DNA of 64,000 nucleotides from JASLBX01 sp036374175 (GCA_036374175.1 DASUUH010000022.1:21023-85022); one strand, 5' to 3'. Numbered from the stretch's first letter, positions 1 through 8,411 are shown. Notes: generated by a model not told the origin, from the sequence alone. Translations and numbers: made by a program.

Positions 1-249
1 GTCATCCGGGTAGTGGAACACGACTTTGGTCACCGGCGGTGTTCCCGCTGCGACGACCCGGTCCAGCATTCCCCACCGCTGGAGTTGCACCACTCCGCCG
101 CGCATCAGGGCGTGCGTTGAGATGGTGTCGCTGCCGTAGCGGGTACGGTCGAGCACCAGCACGCGTAAGCCATGCCTCGCGAGCAGCATCGCGGTGGCCG
201 CGCCAGCGCATCTGGCGCCGATAATGATCACGTCGTGCGTGGTACCCAT
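1..249 (-). CDS. FAD-dependent oxidoreductase, N-terminal part (runs off the window)
   Basis: Only the first 83 residues lie in the window. The protein opens with MGTTHDVIIIGARCAG, a Rossmann FAD-binding fold (GxGxxG-like, with Arg at the fourth glycine-region position), then LLARHGLRVLVLDR, the usual acidic end of the second beta strand. STHALMRGGVVQLQRWGMLD is typical of the geranylgeranyl-reductase/PHBH-like flavoprotein group. The ATG lies 6 bases below the stop of the preceding flavin oxidoreductase gene, and that gene's last codons (AAGGAG) supply the ribosome binding site, so the two are one transcription unit. Substrate cannot be told from this fragment. Confidence 0.8.
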   Translation of the reverse strand, partial: MGTTHDVIIIGARCAGAATAMLLARHGLRVLVLDRTRYGSDTISTHALMRGGVVQLQRWGMLDRVVAAGTPPVTKVVFHYPDD

Positions 250-254
250 GTCGT

Positions 255-1490
255 CTACTCCTTGGTCGCCAGTGCGGCCGCGCCGGTCAGATGGCGGACC
301 ACGGCGCTGGCGTCGTGGCGCGCCCCGTCAATGAATTGAGAGTTGCGGCGGTACATGAACCGCAGGCCCATCACATAGAGACCAGGAGCCTCCGTGACGC
401 CGCGGTACTGCTTGATGTCTCCGGCAGCATCGGTGACCGGGACCTGCAGCCAGGGGTACCGGAACTCGAACCCGGTCGCCCACACGACGGTCGAAATTCC
501 CGCCGCACGAAGATCCAACGACGTCGGGCCGGCCGGGAGCCGCACTTCCGGGATGTCCTTAGGAGGACACACCTCGGAGTCCAGACCAGCGGACGCGACG
601 TGATTGTCGATCTTGGTGATGGTGGACCGCAACCGCTGGTCGGCCGCCATCGTCGTGGCCGGAAGGTCGGATGCGAAGGAGACTCGATGACCGTCGATGC
701 CGGTGAGCCGGCCGGTGATCACCACTCCCAGATCGTTCAGTGCGGCCAGATCGATGCCGCGCCCGCCATAACTGCCGGTGAGCTGGGAGGAGGGGTCCCG
801 GCGAGCCTTCTCGAGATCACGGACCTCGTCGACGGTCCGGTCGAGGGCGCCGAGTTGCTCGAGCCACCACATGATGTCCATGCCGCGATAGCGGCGCGGC
901 AGCCTGGTGTGGGTGCCTACCGCGATGACGACATCGCGGCCGGCCTGCCGCAGTTCACTTGCGACCTGCACGCCGGATGCCGACGCCCCGACCACCAGCA
1001 CGCCCCCGTCGGGAAGCGCTGCCGGGTTGCGGTATCGGTTGGTGTGCACCTGCACGATGGACGGGGCGAGCGCATCACTCAGCGCCGGCACCCGCGGGCG
1101 CGGTCCGGCAGCCACGACGACGTTGCGGGCCGTCCACACGCCATTGGTGGTCGTGACGCGGTAGCCGCCTTCGGTGGCCCGTACGTCGGACACCGCTGTC
1201 CACGACTGGACAGGTGCGCGGAATGAGCGGCCGTACGCAGACAAGTAGCCGACCAGGTCGGCCGCCGGCATGTAACCGTCGGGGTCATCACCTTGGTAGC
1301 TCCACCCCGGCAGCCGGCTCATCCAGTTCGGTGTGAGCAGGTGCAGCGAGTCCCACCGGGCGCTGCGCCAGCTCTCCGCGAGCCGACCCCTGTCCAGCAC
1401 TAAGTGCTCCCGCCCGGCTTCGGTCAGGCACCGGCTGGTGGCGAGACCGGCGTGGCCGGCCCCGATCACGATGGTGTCGATCGCTTTCAT
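255..1490 (-). CDS. Flavin-containing monooxygenase-like NAD(P)/FAD oxidoreductase
   Basis: A 411-residue flavoprotein. It begins MKAIDTIVIGAGHAGLATS (FAD-binding GxGxxG), has the WDSLHLLTPNW segment common in CzcO/FMO-like oxidoreductases, a second dinucleotide-binding motif VVGASASGVQVASEL near residue 165, and a late ATGFEF motif typical of FMO-like enzymes. The frame stays open upstream to 1604, but that extension only translates the TGTCCGGCCGGACA palindromes (as repeated SGRT). The ATG at 1490 is preceded by GAACGAGGACGAT, a good ribosome binding site, so that start is preferred. It is followed after 5 bases by another flavin oxidoreductase gene. Substrate unknown. Confidence 0.85.
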   Translation of the reverse strand: MKAIDTIVIGAGHAGLATSRCLTEAGREHLVLDRGRLAESWRSARWDSLHLLTPNWMSRLPGWSYQGDDPDGYMPAADLVGYLSAYGRSFRAPVQSWTAVSDVRATEGGYRVTTTNGVWTARNVVVAAGPRPRVPALSDALAPSIVQVHTNRYRNPAALPDGGVLVVGASASGVQVASELRQAGRDVVIAVGTHTRLPRRYRGMDIMWWLEQLGALDRTVDEVRDLEKARRDPSSQLTGSYGGRGIDLAALNDLGVVITGRLTGIDGHRVSFASDLPATTMAADQRLRSTITKIDNHVASAGLDSEVCPPKDIPEVRLPAGPTSLDLRAAGISTVVWATGFEFRYPWLQVPVTDAAGDIKQYRGVTEAPGLYVMGLRFMYRRNSQFIDGARHDASAVVRHLTGAAALATKE

Positions 1491-1517
1491 ATCGTCCTCG
1501 TTCTGAGTCTCTCGGTG

Positions 1518-1642
1518 TGTCCGGCCGGACAGGTCGCCCACCTGCAGCGATACGCCGGTCCGGCCGGACAACTCGCGGTCGTTTCGAGTTGTCCGGCCGG
1601 ACAAGCGCGTCGACGGAGGTCAGGCACTTGTCCGGCCGGACA
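1518..1642. repeat. Array of four 14-bp palindromes, 39/33/39-bp steps
   Basis: Copies of TGTCCGGCCGGACA start at 1518, 1557 (first base G instead of T), 1590 (extended to the 16-bp TTGTCCGGCCGGACAA at 1589-1604) and 1629. Start-to-start distances are 39, 33 and 39 bp. The spacers differ from one another. The array fills the gap between the OsmC-like gene stop and the start of the flavin monooxygenase gene, both on the minus strand. Two further copies lie at 12991-13043. The sequence is seen directly; function is unknown. Confidence 0.9.
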
Positions 1643-1661
1643 CGTGATCAGTGGTGCGTTG

Positions 1662-2243
1662 TCAGCCGACCGTGATGTTGAGCGTCACGGCCGTGGGGTT
1701 GGTAATGACGTCGTAGACGGCGGAGCGGCTCCGGGACTGCTCGACGAGCTCACGCAGCTTCTCCTCGGGCGCGTTGCCCTTGATCTTGAAGTCGACCTCG
1801 ATGTGCGAGTACCCGTTGCGGACGTCCTCGTCCACCAGGTGGGTCAGGCCGAAGATGCCGAGCAGGTTGATGTCGCCCTTGACGGTCGACTCGACCTCGG
1901 TCAGCTCGATGCCACGGGCAGCCGCAATGTTGGCCAGTCCGGACGTCAGGCACGCGGCCAGCGCGCCCAGCACGTACTCGACCGGGGCAGGACCGTTGTC
2001 GTTGCCGACGAGCACCGGCGGGTGGTCGGCGTCGATCACGGTCGGGTTCTTGTGCTCGAACTCCTGGCCGGCGCCGTAGTAGCTGTGCATGGTGCTGCGG
2101 TTGTGCGTGCCGCTTACCCAGCGGTTGGTGGCGCGGAACTGGAACTTGGCGATCTCCGGCTGGCCCTTGACGGCGTCCAGCGTGGCGAAAAGGGTCGGGG
2201 TGTCAACGCCGTTGAGAGGCTTGCGCTCGGTGGTGGTGGTCAT
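1662..2243 (-). CDS. OsmC/Ohr-family protein
   Basis: A 193-residue protein of the OsmC-like superfamily, which reduces organic peroxides through a pair of cysteines or serves related redox roles. The segment GPAPVEYVLGALAACLTSGLANIAAARGI carries the conserved second-cysteine helix of OsmC domains. The first cysteine position is not obvious: only one Cys is apparent in the core, so it may not be a classical two-Cys peroxidase. The upstream part (TPTLFATLDAVKGQPEIAKF) resembles longer OsmC-like proteins. The ATG at 2243 follows an AAAGG-type site. The gene stands alone, with the palindrome array downstream and a direct repeat upstream. Confidence 0.85.
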   Translation of the reverse strand: MTTTTERKPLNGVDTPTLFATLDAVKGQPEIAKFQFRATNRWVSGTHNRSTMHSYYGAGQEFEHKNPTVIDADHPPVLVGNDNGPAPVEYVLGALAACLTSGLANIAAARGIELTEVESTVKGDINLLGIFGLTHLVDEDVRNGYSHIEVDFKIKGNAPEEKLRELVEQSRSRSAVYDVITNPTAVTLNITVG

Positions 2244-2260
2244 GAGATTGAACCTTTCTG

Positions 2261-2296
2261 TGTGGTGATTGATGGATTGGATGTGGTGATTGATGG
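2261..2296. repeat. Two direct copies of a 15-bp AT-richer repeat upstream of the OsmC gene
   Basis: TGTGGTGATTGATGG occurs at 2261-2275 and 2282-2296, a 21-bp period, or two helical turns. It lies 18-53 bases upstream of the OsmC-like start codon. Phased direct repeats in a promoter region can be activator sites, but nothing here identifies a regulator. Confidence 0.5.
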
Positions 2297-2390
2297 TTGG
2301 GCTTGTGGGTTGGACTTGATGAGTTGGAGTACGGACTTCAGTGGCCGTCCCCCTTCGCCGGTGGGCTTCGGGAACCGGACTTTGTGATCA

Positions 2391-2714
2391 TCAGGCGCCC
2401 ACCACCAAGGTGAGCAGCCACAAGGTCGGCATGCCGGCGAGCACGGCGACGTAGGAACGACCAGTGAGGCGGACGGCGAGGATCGCCGCTGCCACGGCGG
2501 CAAGCAGCGGGGCCGCCTGCACGAAATCTCCGGATTGCTTGGACGCCACGGCGATTCCGGTCGCGGCAAGGGCGGCGAACGCTGCCGGCGCGACGAAACC
2601 GGAGGCCTGCTCGAGCTTGGCGGGCAAGCTGACGCGTTCGGTCACCACGATCATGCTGATACGGAACAGGTAGCTGCCGAGCCCGGCGAGCAGGATGACG
2701 ACCCAGGCGGTCAT
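2391..2714 (-). CDS. azlD: AzlD-family branched-chain amino acid transporter small subunit
   Basis: A 107-residue membrane protein with about four hydrophobic segments and the AzlD pattern (TAWVVILLAGLGSYLFRIS, then FVAPAAFAALAA). AzlD is the small subunit of AzlCD, an exporter of branched-chain amino acids or their analogues. The start ATG overlaps the azlC stop by 4 bases (ATGA, 2711-2714), indicating translational coupling. No regulator of the Lrp/AzlB type lies next to it; the operon begins with a small unknown gene. Confidence 0.9.
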   Translation of the reverse strand: MTAWVVILLAGLGSYLFRISMIVVTERVSLPAKLEQASGFVAPAAFAALAATGIAVASKQSGDFVQAAPLLAAVAAAILAVRLTGRSYVAVLAGMPTLWLLTLVVGA

Positions 2715-3424
2715 CGCGATCCCCCCTTGACGGTCAGGGCGGCACCGAGGCCGCTGATGATGGCGATCAGCACGCCGAGGTGCAGCGGTACGGCCAGCGC
2801 GACGACCGCGGTCACGGCGGCCGTGACGGCGGCCCGGCGGGTTGCCCGGTCGCCGAGCTTGCTGACGACCTCACCCACCAGGTACAGCGGGATGATCAGC
2901 TCCAGCCGGAGCATCGCGGGCAGCTGCGCGCCGAGCGTCACACCGACGCCGATCGCGATCATCCAGGCCACCCAGAGCAAAACTGCTCCGCCCAGGTAGT
3001 GCCGGTGGCCTGCGGCCCGGTCGCTGTGCCGTTCGTAGCCGTCCATGCCCACCACGAACGACGGGTCGACGAGCAGATAGGCAGCCGTCGCGCGCCACCA
3101 CCGGGGCGTGCCGCGCCACTGGTTGGCGATGGCCCCCGAGTAGAGGACGAGCCGGAGGTTGATGATCAACGCGGTCGCAACGATGACGGCCGGGGCGGCG
3201 CCCGCGTGCAGCATCTCGATGGTCGCGACCTGAGCGCTGCCGGCGTAGATCGCCGGACCGGTCAGCCACCCGGCCAGGGCCGGGATGTCTGCCCGTGCCG
3301 CACTGACGCCGATCACCAGACCGAAGGGGACGACACCGGCCAGCCACGGGATCATGGCCCGGGCGCCAGCGGCGAGTTCGCCGCCTCCGGCGGTACGGAC
3401 CAAACCTGTCGTTGTCGCCGACAT
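2711..3424 (-). CDS. azlC: AzlC-family branched-chain amino acid exporter large subunit
   Basis: A 237-residue integral membrane protein. AzlC features visible are MIPWLAGVVPFGLVIGVSA, the GPAIYAGSAQVATIEML segment, and LIINLRLVLYSGAIA. It pairs with AzlD to export branched-chain amino acids. The start at 3424 is chosen because its ATG shares one base with the TGA of the upstream 66-aa gene (TGATG), and its stop overlaps azlD. The frame continues upstream to 3706, but that extension overlaps the small gene and lacks a site. Three genes form one coupled operon. Confidence 0.9.
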   Translation of the reverse strand: MSATTTGLVRTAGGGELAAGARAMIPWLAGVVPFGLVIGVSAARADIPALAGWLTGPAIYAGSAQVATIEMLHAGAAPAVIVATALIINLRLVLYSGAIANQWRGTPRWWRATAAYLLVDPSFVVGMDGYERHSDRAAGHRHYLGGAVLLWVAWMIAIGVGVTLGAQLPAMLRLELIIPLYLVGEVVSKLGDRATRRAAVTAAVTAVVALAVPLHLGVLIAIISGLGAALTVKGGSR

Positions 3425-3624
3425 CAGTAGGTCCCGGCCGTCACGGCTTGCGACGACTGGCTGGCCAGCAGCTTCAGTCGCCTGACGTGGCGGACGAAGC
3501 GCTGGCGCCACGGGTCGCGTGCCGCCTGCACTTCGGCGCGGTGTCGCACCGCCGGCATGTCGAACTGGCGGCGCATCACGTCGAGCGTCTGCTCGACCGT
3601 CGCCAGCGCAAACAGCGATTCCAT
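3424..3624 (-). CDS. Small unknown protein coupled to azlCD
   Basis: A 66-residue Arg-rich protein (MESLFALATVEQTLDVMRRQ at the start; DPWRQRFVRHVRRLKLL near residues 37-53). It is probably helical and basic, with no membrane segment or recognised domain. The ATG follows GAGGGGAAGCA, a fair ribosome binding site, and the stop overlaps the azlC start in TGATG, so it appears to be a genuine first gene of the azlCD operon. Role unknown; a regulatory or accessory role for the exporter would be a guess from position only. Confidence 0.65.
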   Translation of the reverse strand: MESLFALATVEQTLDVMRRQFDMPAVRHRAEVQAARDPWRQRFVRHVRRLKLLASQSSQAVTAGTY

Positions 3625-3810
3625 TGCTTCCCCTCATTCGGTGACGCTGCGACAGTGCCGCGAACTTCTTCCCGGAACCTTCCGCGAGGCCTTCCCGCGG
3701 TCGCATCTCGACTCTGCTCGCTTCTGCGCCGCCAGACTTGGAGGCGAGATGGAGACGATGTGGAGATCGCGTGCACCGGCCATAAGGTGCGACACTGCTG
3801 ATTAGCCGGT

Positions 3811-4365
3811 GTGACTACCGGATGGCGGCTCCGCTGGGGGTGTGATGGGCTTCGCTTCGTCAGCGAGTCGGCCCTGACCAGCCGGATCAAGTCGGCCCGG
3901 CAGGCCATCGGCGACACGGGGCGGGAGCGGCGCCTGATCCGCACGGTGCACGGGCGCGGATACCAGTTCGTGGGCGAGGTCACCGAGTCGTCGGCACCCG
4001 AACCGCTGATCACCGACCCGCCATCTCAGCACATCAGGTTCTGCAAAGTGCCGGATGGCACCAGGCTGGCGTACGCCACGATGGGCGCGGTCCGCCACTG
4101 GTGAAGGCGGCCAACTGGCTGAGCCATCTGGACTACGACTGGCAGAGTGCGGTGTGGCGGCACTGGCTGGTGGAGCTCTCCCGCCGATTCACCCTGCTCC
4201 GGTACGACGAGCGAGGATGCGGCCTGTCGGACTGGGAGGTGCCCCGCTCCTCGTTCGAGGCCTGGGTCGAAGACCTTGAGGTAGTGGTTGACGCTGCTGG
4301 ATTCGACACGTTCCCGCTGCTCGGGATTTCACAGGGTGCGCCCGTGGCGGTTGGACGCCTTTCTG
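3811..4365 (+). pseudogene. Broken winged-helix / alpha-beta hydrolase regulator fragment
   Basis: The first frame encodes the end of an OmpR/CadC-type winged helix (RFVSESALTSRIKSARQAIG ... RTVHGRGYQFVGEV) and then the start of a hydrolase-like domain (IRFCKVPDGTRLAYATMGA). At about 4089 one base is missing: adding a G in the GCGGTCCGCC run restores GAGPPLV and joins to the next frame (NWLSHLDYDW, YDERGCGLSDW, GISQGAPVAV), an alpha/beta hydrolase with the GxSxG nucleophile elbow. The first half of the winged helix is missing, and the hydrolase stops being recognisable after about 4350. The winged-helix part is a close copy, in inverted orientation, of 7037-7171 in the intact regulator. Loss of both ends argues for a true pseudogene rather than a sequencing error alone. 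Confidence 0.8.
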
Positions 4366-4384
4366 CCGCCCGTGGCCACCGCCG

Positions 4385-7342
4385 TCAGATGATGCCGCGC
4401 TCGCGAGCGATGTGCACCGCCTCGGTCCGTGAGCTCGCCTGTAGCTTGCTCAAGATCGCGGACACGTGATGATCGACCGTCTTCGGTGAGATGAACAACC
4501 GGCTCGCGAGCTGAGCGTTGGACAGGCCTTCGCAGAGCATGCCGAGCACCTCCACCTGACGCTCGGTGAGTCCGGCCGGGTTGGCTCGGGTGGCCGCCCG
4601 CGGTCCGGCCGGCACGTGATTGACGCCACGATCGCGCAGCTGCTGGCGGACCTTCCCGGCCACGGCGGCTGCGCCGAGAGCGTCGAGCAGCTCGAGCGCC
4701 TGGAACGCGGCCGCGTCGGTGCCCGTATCGAGCAGCGCTAACGCCTGCGAGTACGGCTCACCGATCCTGGCCCAGCACGTGGCCGAGGTGGCAGCATCGC
4801 CGGAAACCGCCGCCTGATACGGCTCGGCTACGGTCAGGTTGCTCGGCACCGTCTGGCCAAGCCGGCGAATCCAGACCGCGAGGTCGCCACGTGACCATTC
4901 CAGCCCCGGATCCCCGGCCCACTTGTCTAGCAGCTCGGTCGCTTGCTCGACCCGATCGTCGGCCTCGCCGGTGAGCCAGGCACGCTCAACAAGCGCACTG
5001 GCGGCCGGAAGTATGCGCAGCGGTTCATCCAGCCGAAGCGCCAAATCCCAGGCGGCTTCGAGGTGTTCGCCGAGATCGGCGTCGCCGCGTCGCAGGTTGA
5101 TCAGGCCGCAGACCAGTTCCGCCCACGGGCGACCCAACGGGACCGTTTCCGGGCCGAGCATGACACCGGCGTCCAGCAAGGCCTGGTCCCAATTGCCGAC
5201 AAGAAGGTTCAGCCGTGCCTGCGCACCGAGTTGCCACACCGCGCAGATCCGAATGTCGCGCTCGGCAGCCAGGGGGAGGCTGGTCCGAAGCAGCTCACGC
5301 GCTTCGGCGAACCGGCGCTGCTCGACGTCGCAGTACACGAGCAGGCTGTACGTCGTCGACGCGGGATAGTAGGCCTCGGCGTTGAGCCCCGCCGCCGCTA
5401 CCTCCAACACCCGCGGGCGGGCGCCCGGCTGCCCGGTCAGCACGTCTTTGATCCCGTGCAGCATGTCCGTGCGGAGGCGCAGCTCGAAGTCGCCGGTCAC
5501 CTCAGTGACGTCGGTCAACCGGCGGAGGATCTCGTCGGCACGGCTGAGGTCGTTGCGCTGGATGGCCAGATATGCCTCAGTCGCATAGGCATGGCCGAGC
5601 TCGACCTGGTCGTCGCTCGGCTCGAGCAGCTGGATCGATTCGGCAGCGTGCCGGTCCGCGTGGTCGCGGTCGGCGTTGTAGTACTCGTACAACGACAACG
5701 TGTGGCACACCGATCCGACACCTATCGCATCGCCTCGGGCCGCCCGGATTCCACGGGCACGGGCACTTGCGGCGACCGCTTCGGTCAACCGATCCAAGAA
5801 GTAGAGTTGGCGCGCCATCGCCTCGAGCATCGTCGTGCGCTCCTCGTCGGCCAGTTCGACCGGCTGCGTCAGCGCAAGCTCGAAGAACTCCACCGCCTGG
5901 GCGTGCGCACCGGTCGCGGTGGCTCGCCATCCGGCCGCCGAGGCATAACGGACGACCCGCTCAGGGTCCTTGGCCCCGCGTGCGTGGTGTGTCAGCACTG
6001 CCGGGTCGGTCACGTCCCGTTCCAGCGCGTGCAGGACGCGCGCGTGCAATGTGACCTCGCCACCTGGTGGGATGAGATCCGCCACCGCGAGCCGGCACAA
6101 CTCGTGGCGGAATCGCAAACCTCTCGTCCCCCGTTCGAGTAGGCCGGTCTGGCCTAGCGCGCGCAGCGTGGGCAAGTCGACGTGCAACGCCGGCAGCGCG
6201 ACGTCTGGCACGGCTTCGGGCGCACACGCCAGCAGTGCGAGCACGTCCTGTGCGGCAGGGGGCAGGTCTGCTGTCCGGGCCAGGACGGCGTCTCGTACCG
6301 TCTCCGGCAGCCTGTCTCCTGCCGCGGCTGCTACCTCCTGGACGAAGAAGGCGTTGCCAGCGGTGAGCCGCATCACATCATCGGGATCGCGGCCGGAAGC
6401 CGCCAGCAGGGCGGCGACCGCAGCACGGCTCAGCGGACCTACGGTCAGCCGCCGACCCGCCTCCGACCGGGCAACATCCCCGATCAGGCCCCGAAGGGGG
6501 TGGTCGACGCCCACCTCGTCGTCGCGGTGTGTTCCGATGATGAGCGTCCGTGTGCGCTGGACGCGCCGGGTGAGCAAGCGGAGCAGATCGATGGTCGCCT
6601 GGTCGGCCCACTGGAGGTCATCGAGCACCAGCACGGACGGCGTTCTGGTCAGCTCGACGAGCAGCGGCGGCAAGATCCGGTGGACCGGCTGATCCTGCTC
6701 GATCTGCAACGACAGCGGACCCCCGAGTTGGGCCGCTGCTTCTCGCAGCGGCTCGAGCGGGGCCGGCGTCGCCAGCGGTGTGCACATGCCCCACAACACG
6801 CGCGCCGAATCGGTGGCTGCGAACGACGCCGCCGCGCGGGCCAGCGCTGTCTTGCCCGCACCCGACTCGCCGGCCACCAGAACGATCGAACCCCGGCCGG
6901 CCCGGGCCTTGGCCCACGACTCTTGCAGTTCGGCCAGTTCGGCTTCTCGTTCGAGAAGGACGTCTGAGCCGTCCCCGGCGATCGCGGTCCACGGCAGCAG
7001 CGCCGGTGCCGGCAGGTCTGCCTCCTCGGCAAGCTCGATCACCTCACCGATGAATTGGTAGCCGCGCGCGTGCACAGTGCGGATAAGGCGCCGCTCAGCC
7101 CCCGTGTCACCGACGGCTTGCCGCGCGGACTTGATCCGGCTCGTCAGTGCCGACTCGCTGACGAAGCGGTTGCCCCACACCGCGTCGAGCAACTCCTCCT
7201 TCGTGACCATCCGGTCGCGTTCTCTGATCAGCACCGCCAGAACCTCGAACACCTGCGGCTCGATGCGCTGCACGACACCGGCACGAGACAGCACCATGCG
7301 GTCAACATCGAGCTCACAGTCGCCGAACGCGTACCTCAACAA
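4385..7342 (-). CDS. Large STAND-ATPase regulator with N-terminal winged helix and C-terminal LuxR HTH
   Basis: A 985-residue protein. Residues 1-100 form an OmpR/CadC-type winged helix (EPQVFEVLAVLI, SALTSRIKSAR, RTVHARGYQFIGEV). Residues 125-350 form an AAA/STAND ATPase with Walker A GESGAGKT (158-165) and Walker B VLVLDDLQWAD. A long TPR-like helical region follows. The last 65 residues are a LuxR/GerE HTH (LTERQVEVLGMLCEGLSNAQ ... SPKTVDHHVSAIL). Two DNA-binding domains of different families on one chain is unusual; LAL/MalT-type regulators normally have only the C-terminal HTH and SARP-like ones only the N-terminal domain. The start is TTG (two tandem TTG codons), with a weak G-rich site. 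The gene stands alone between two decayed regulator fragments. Ligand and targets unknown. Confidence 0.85.
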   Translation of the reverse strand: MLRYAFGDCELDVDRMVLSRAGVVQRIEPQVFEVLAVLIRERDRMVTKEELLDAVWGNRFVSESALTSRIKSARQAVGDTGAERRLIRTVHARGYQFIGEVIELAEEADLPAPALLPWTAIAGDGSDVLLEREAELAELQESWAKARAGRGSIVLVAGESGAGKTALARAAASFAATDSARVLWGMCTPLATPAPLEPLREAAAQLGGPLSLQIEQDQPVHRILPPLLVELTRTPSVLVLDDLQWADQATIDLLRLLTRRVQRTRTLIIGTHRDDEVGVDHPLRGLIGDVARSEAGRRLTVGPLSRAAVAALLAASGRDPDDVMRLTAGNAFFVQEVAAAAGDRLPETVRDAVLARTADLPPAAQDVLALLACAPEAVPDVALPALHVDLPTLRALGQTGLLERGTRGLRFRHELCRLAVADLIPPGGEVTLHARVLHALERDVTDPAVLTHHARGAKDPERVVRYASAAGWRATATGAHAQAVEFFELALTQPVELADEERTTMLEAMARQLYFLDRLTEAVAASARARGIRAARGDAIGVGSVCHTLSLYEYYNADRDHADRHAAESIQLLEPSDDQVELGHAYATEAYLAIQRNDLSRADEILRRLTDVTEVTGDFELRLRTDMLHGIKDVLTGQPGARPRVLEVAAAGLNAEAYYPASTTYSLLVYCDVEQRRFAEARELLRTSLPLAAERDIRICAVWQLGAQARLNLLVGNWDQALLDAGVMLGPETVPLGRPWAELVCGLINLRRGDADLGEHLEAAWDLALRLDEPLRILPAASALVERAWLTGEADDRVEQATELLDKWAGDPGLEWSRGDLAVWIRRLGQTVPSNLTVAEPYQAAVSGDAATSATCWARIGEPYSQALALLDTGTDAAAFQALELLDALGAAAVAGKVRQQLRDRGVNHVPAGPRAATRANPAGLTERQVEVLGMLCEGLSNAQLASRLFISPKTVDHHVSAILSKLQASSRTEAVHIARERGII

Positions 7343-7404
7343 AGACCCCCGCGCAGTCTGCCGGGCCCATTATCAGGGCTCAGTTCATTGTTGCGCGCAA
7401 AGCC

Positions 7405-7438
7405 GCCGAGGGGTAGCCGCTGGCAACTACCCCTCGGC
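7405..7438. other. Perfect 12-bp hairpin in the gap between two regulator genes
   Basis: GCCGAGGGGTAG (7405-7416) and CTACCCCTCGGC (7427-7438) are exact reverse complements around a 10-base loop. It lies about 65 bases upstream of the large regulator and upstream of the TPR fragment, with no gene ending into it and no T-run, so an operator or a leftover terminator from the lost gene is possible. Confidence 0.5.
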
Positions 7439-7482
7439 AGGCCATCAGTGCGCCAGCTCAGCCATCTGCCGTCCGCGGGCCG

Positions 7483-8316
7483 ATGGTCGCCGCCACCTCG
7501 CCCACGAGATTGGCCGGAAAACCGCCACGACGCGCGTGCTCGAGCACATCGTCCGCACTCGAGGCGCGGCTGTGGGCCAACTGGCACCCGGACGGAGTCG
7601 ACGAGCGACTGGACACCGCGCTCGAACTTTTCCGGCTGGCCGAGCGGCAACACATGCAGGAGCTCGCCGTGGTCGCCCGCCGGTGGCGCGTCGTGGCGCT
7701 GCTCGAATCCGGCCGGTTGGCCGAGGCCCGGTCCGAGATCGCTGAGCATGCTCGGGCAGCGCGGACGCTGCGGCTGCCCTACGAGCTGATGTACGCCTCA
7801 GTGTTCAGCACGATGCGCGCCCTGCTTGAGGGTCGGCTTGACGACGCCCGGCTCGAATCGGCCCGGGTGGCAGCCTTCGGTGAGCTGCGAGGAGGTGCCG
7901 ATGCCCTCCAGTTCGTCGGCGTCCACCATCTCACCTTCGGGATGCTGCGAAACGAACTGGCCGGCATCGTGGACGCGATCCGGGCGTACGCCGACGGATA
8001 TCCGGCGGTGCCGGCGTGGCGCACCGGCCTCGGGTATGCGCTCATCGAGGCGGGACGCCTGGATGAGGCTCGAGCCGAGGTCGACCGGCTGTGGCCACCC
8101 GAGTCGAAACTCCCCAAGGACGCTTCCTGGCTGGTGGCCATCAGCGTCCTCGGAATTATCGTGACCCGCCTCGGCGACCGGACGCGGGCCGAACACCTTT
8201 GCCGGTTGCTTGAACCCTACGGTGACCGGCCCGTCCTGCTCGGAGCGGGCGGCGCGGTCTGGGGCGTTGGAGCGCTGTACCTGGGGCTGCTGGCCGGCGC
8301 GGCACAACCGGCGTAG
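7483..8316 (+). pseudogene. Truncated TPR segment of an AAA/TPR transcriptional regulator
   Basis: From about residue 25 the frame reads like the helical repeat region of large actinobacterial AAA/TPR regulators (ALEARLWANWHPDGVDERLD, VVARRWRVVALLESGRLAEA, YPAVPAWRTGLGYALIEAGR, LPKDASWLVAISVLGI). No ATPase, cyclase or DNA-binding domain is left. The first 25 residues are unlike the family, there is no clear ribosome binding site, and the C-terminus ends inside a repeat. It is best read as the 3' part of a larger lost gene. With the winged-helix/hydrolase fragment at 3.8 kb on the same strand, it might be the other end of one disrupted gene (inference). Confidence 0.65.
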
Positions 8317-8411
8317 GCCGGCTCACGCAGGTTTCACGCTGGCAGCACGATACGCGCACGATCGGTGCGGATTCTCGATGCAACGGATCCCATCCAGCTC
8401 GAGGAGACATC

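Noticed and set aside
1518..1642. CRISPR array
   Set aside because: The repeat is a 14-bp perfect palindrome with only four copies and 19-25 bp spacers, and there are no cas genes; CRISPR repeats are longer and only partly palindromic.
1404..2387. Plus-strand 327-codon frame across the OsmC gene
   Set aside because: It is antisense to OsmC and the palindrome array, with no family similarity.
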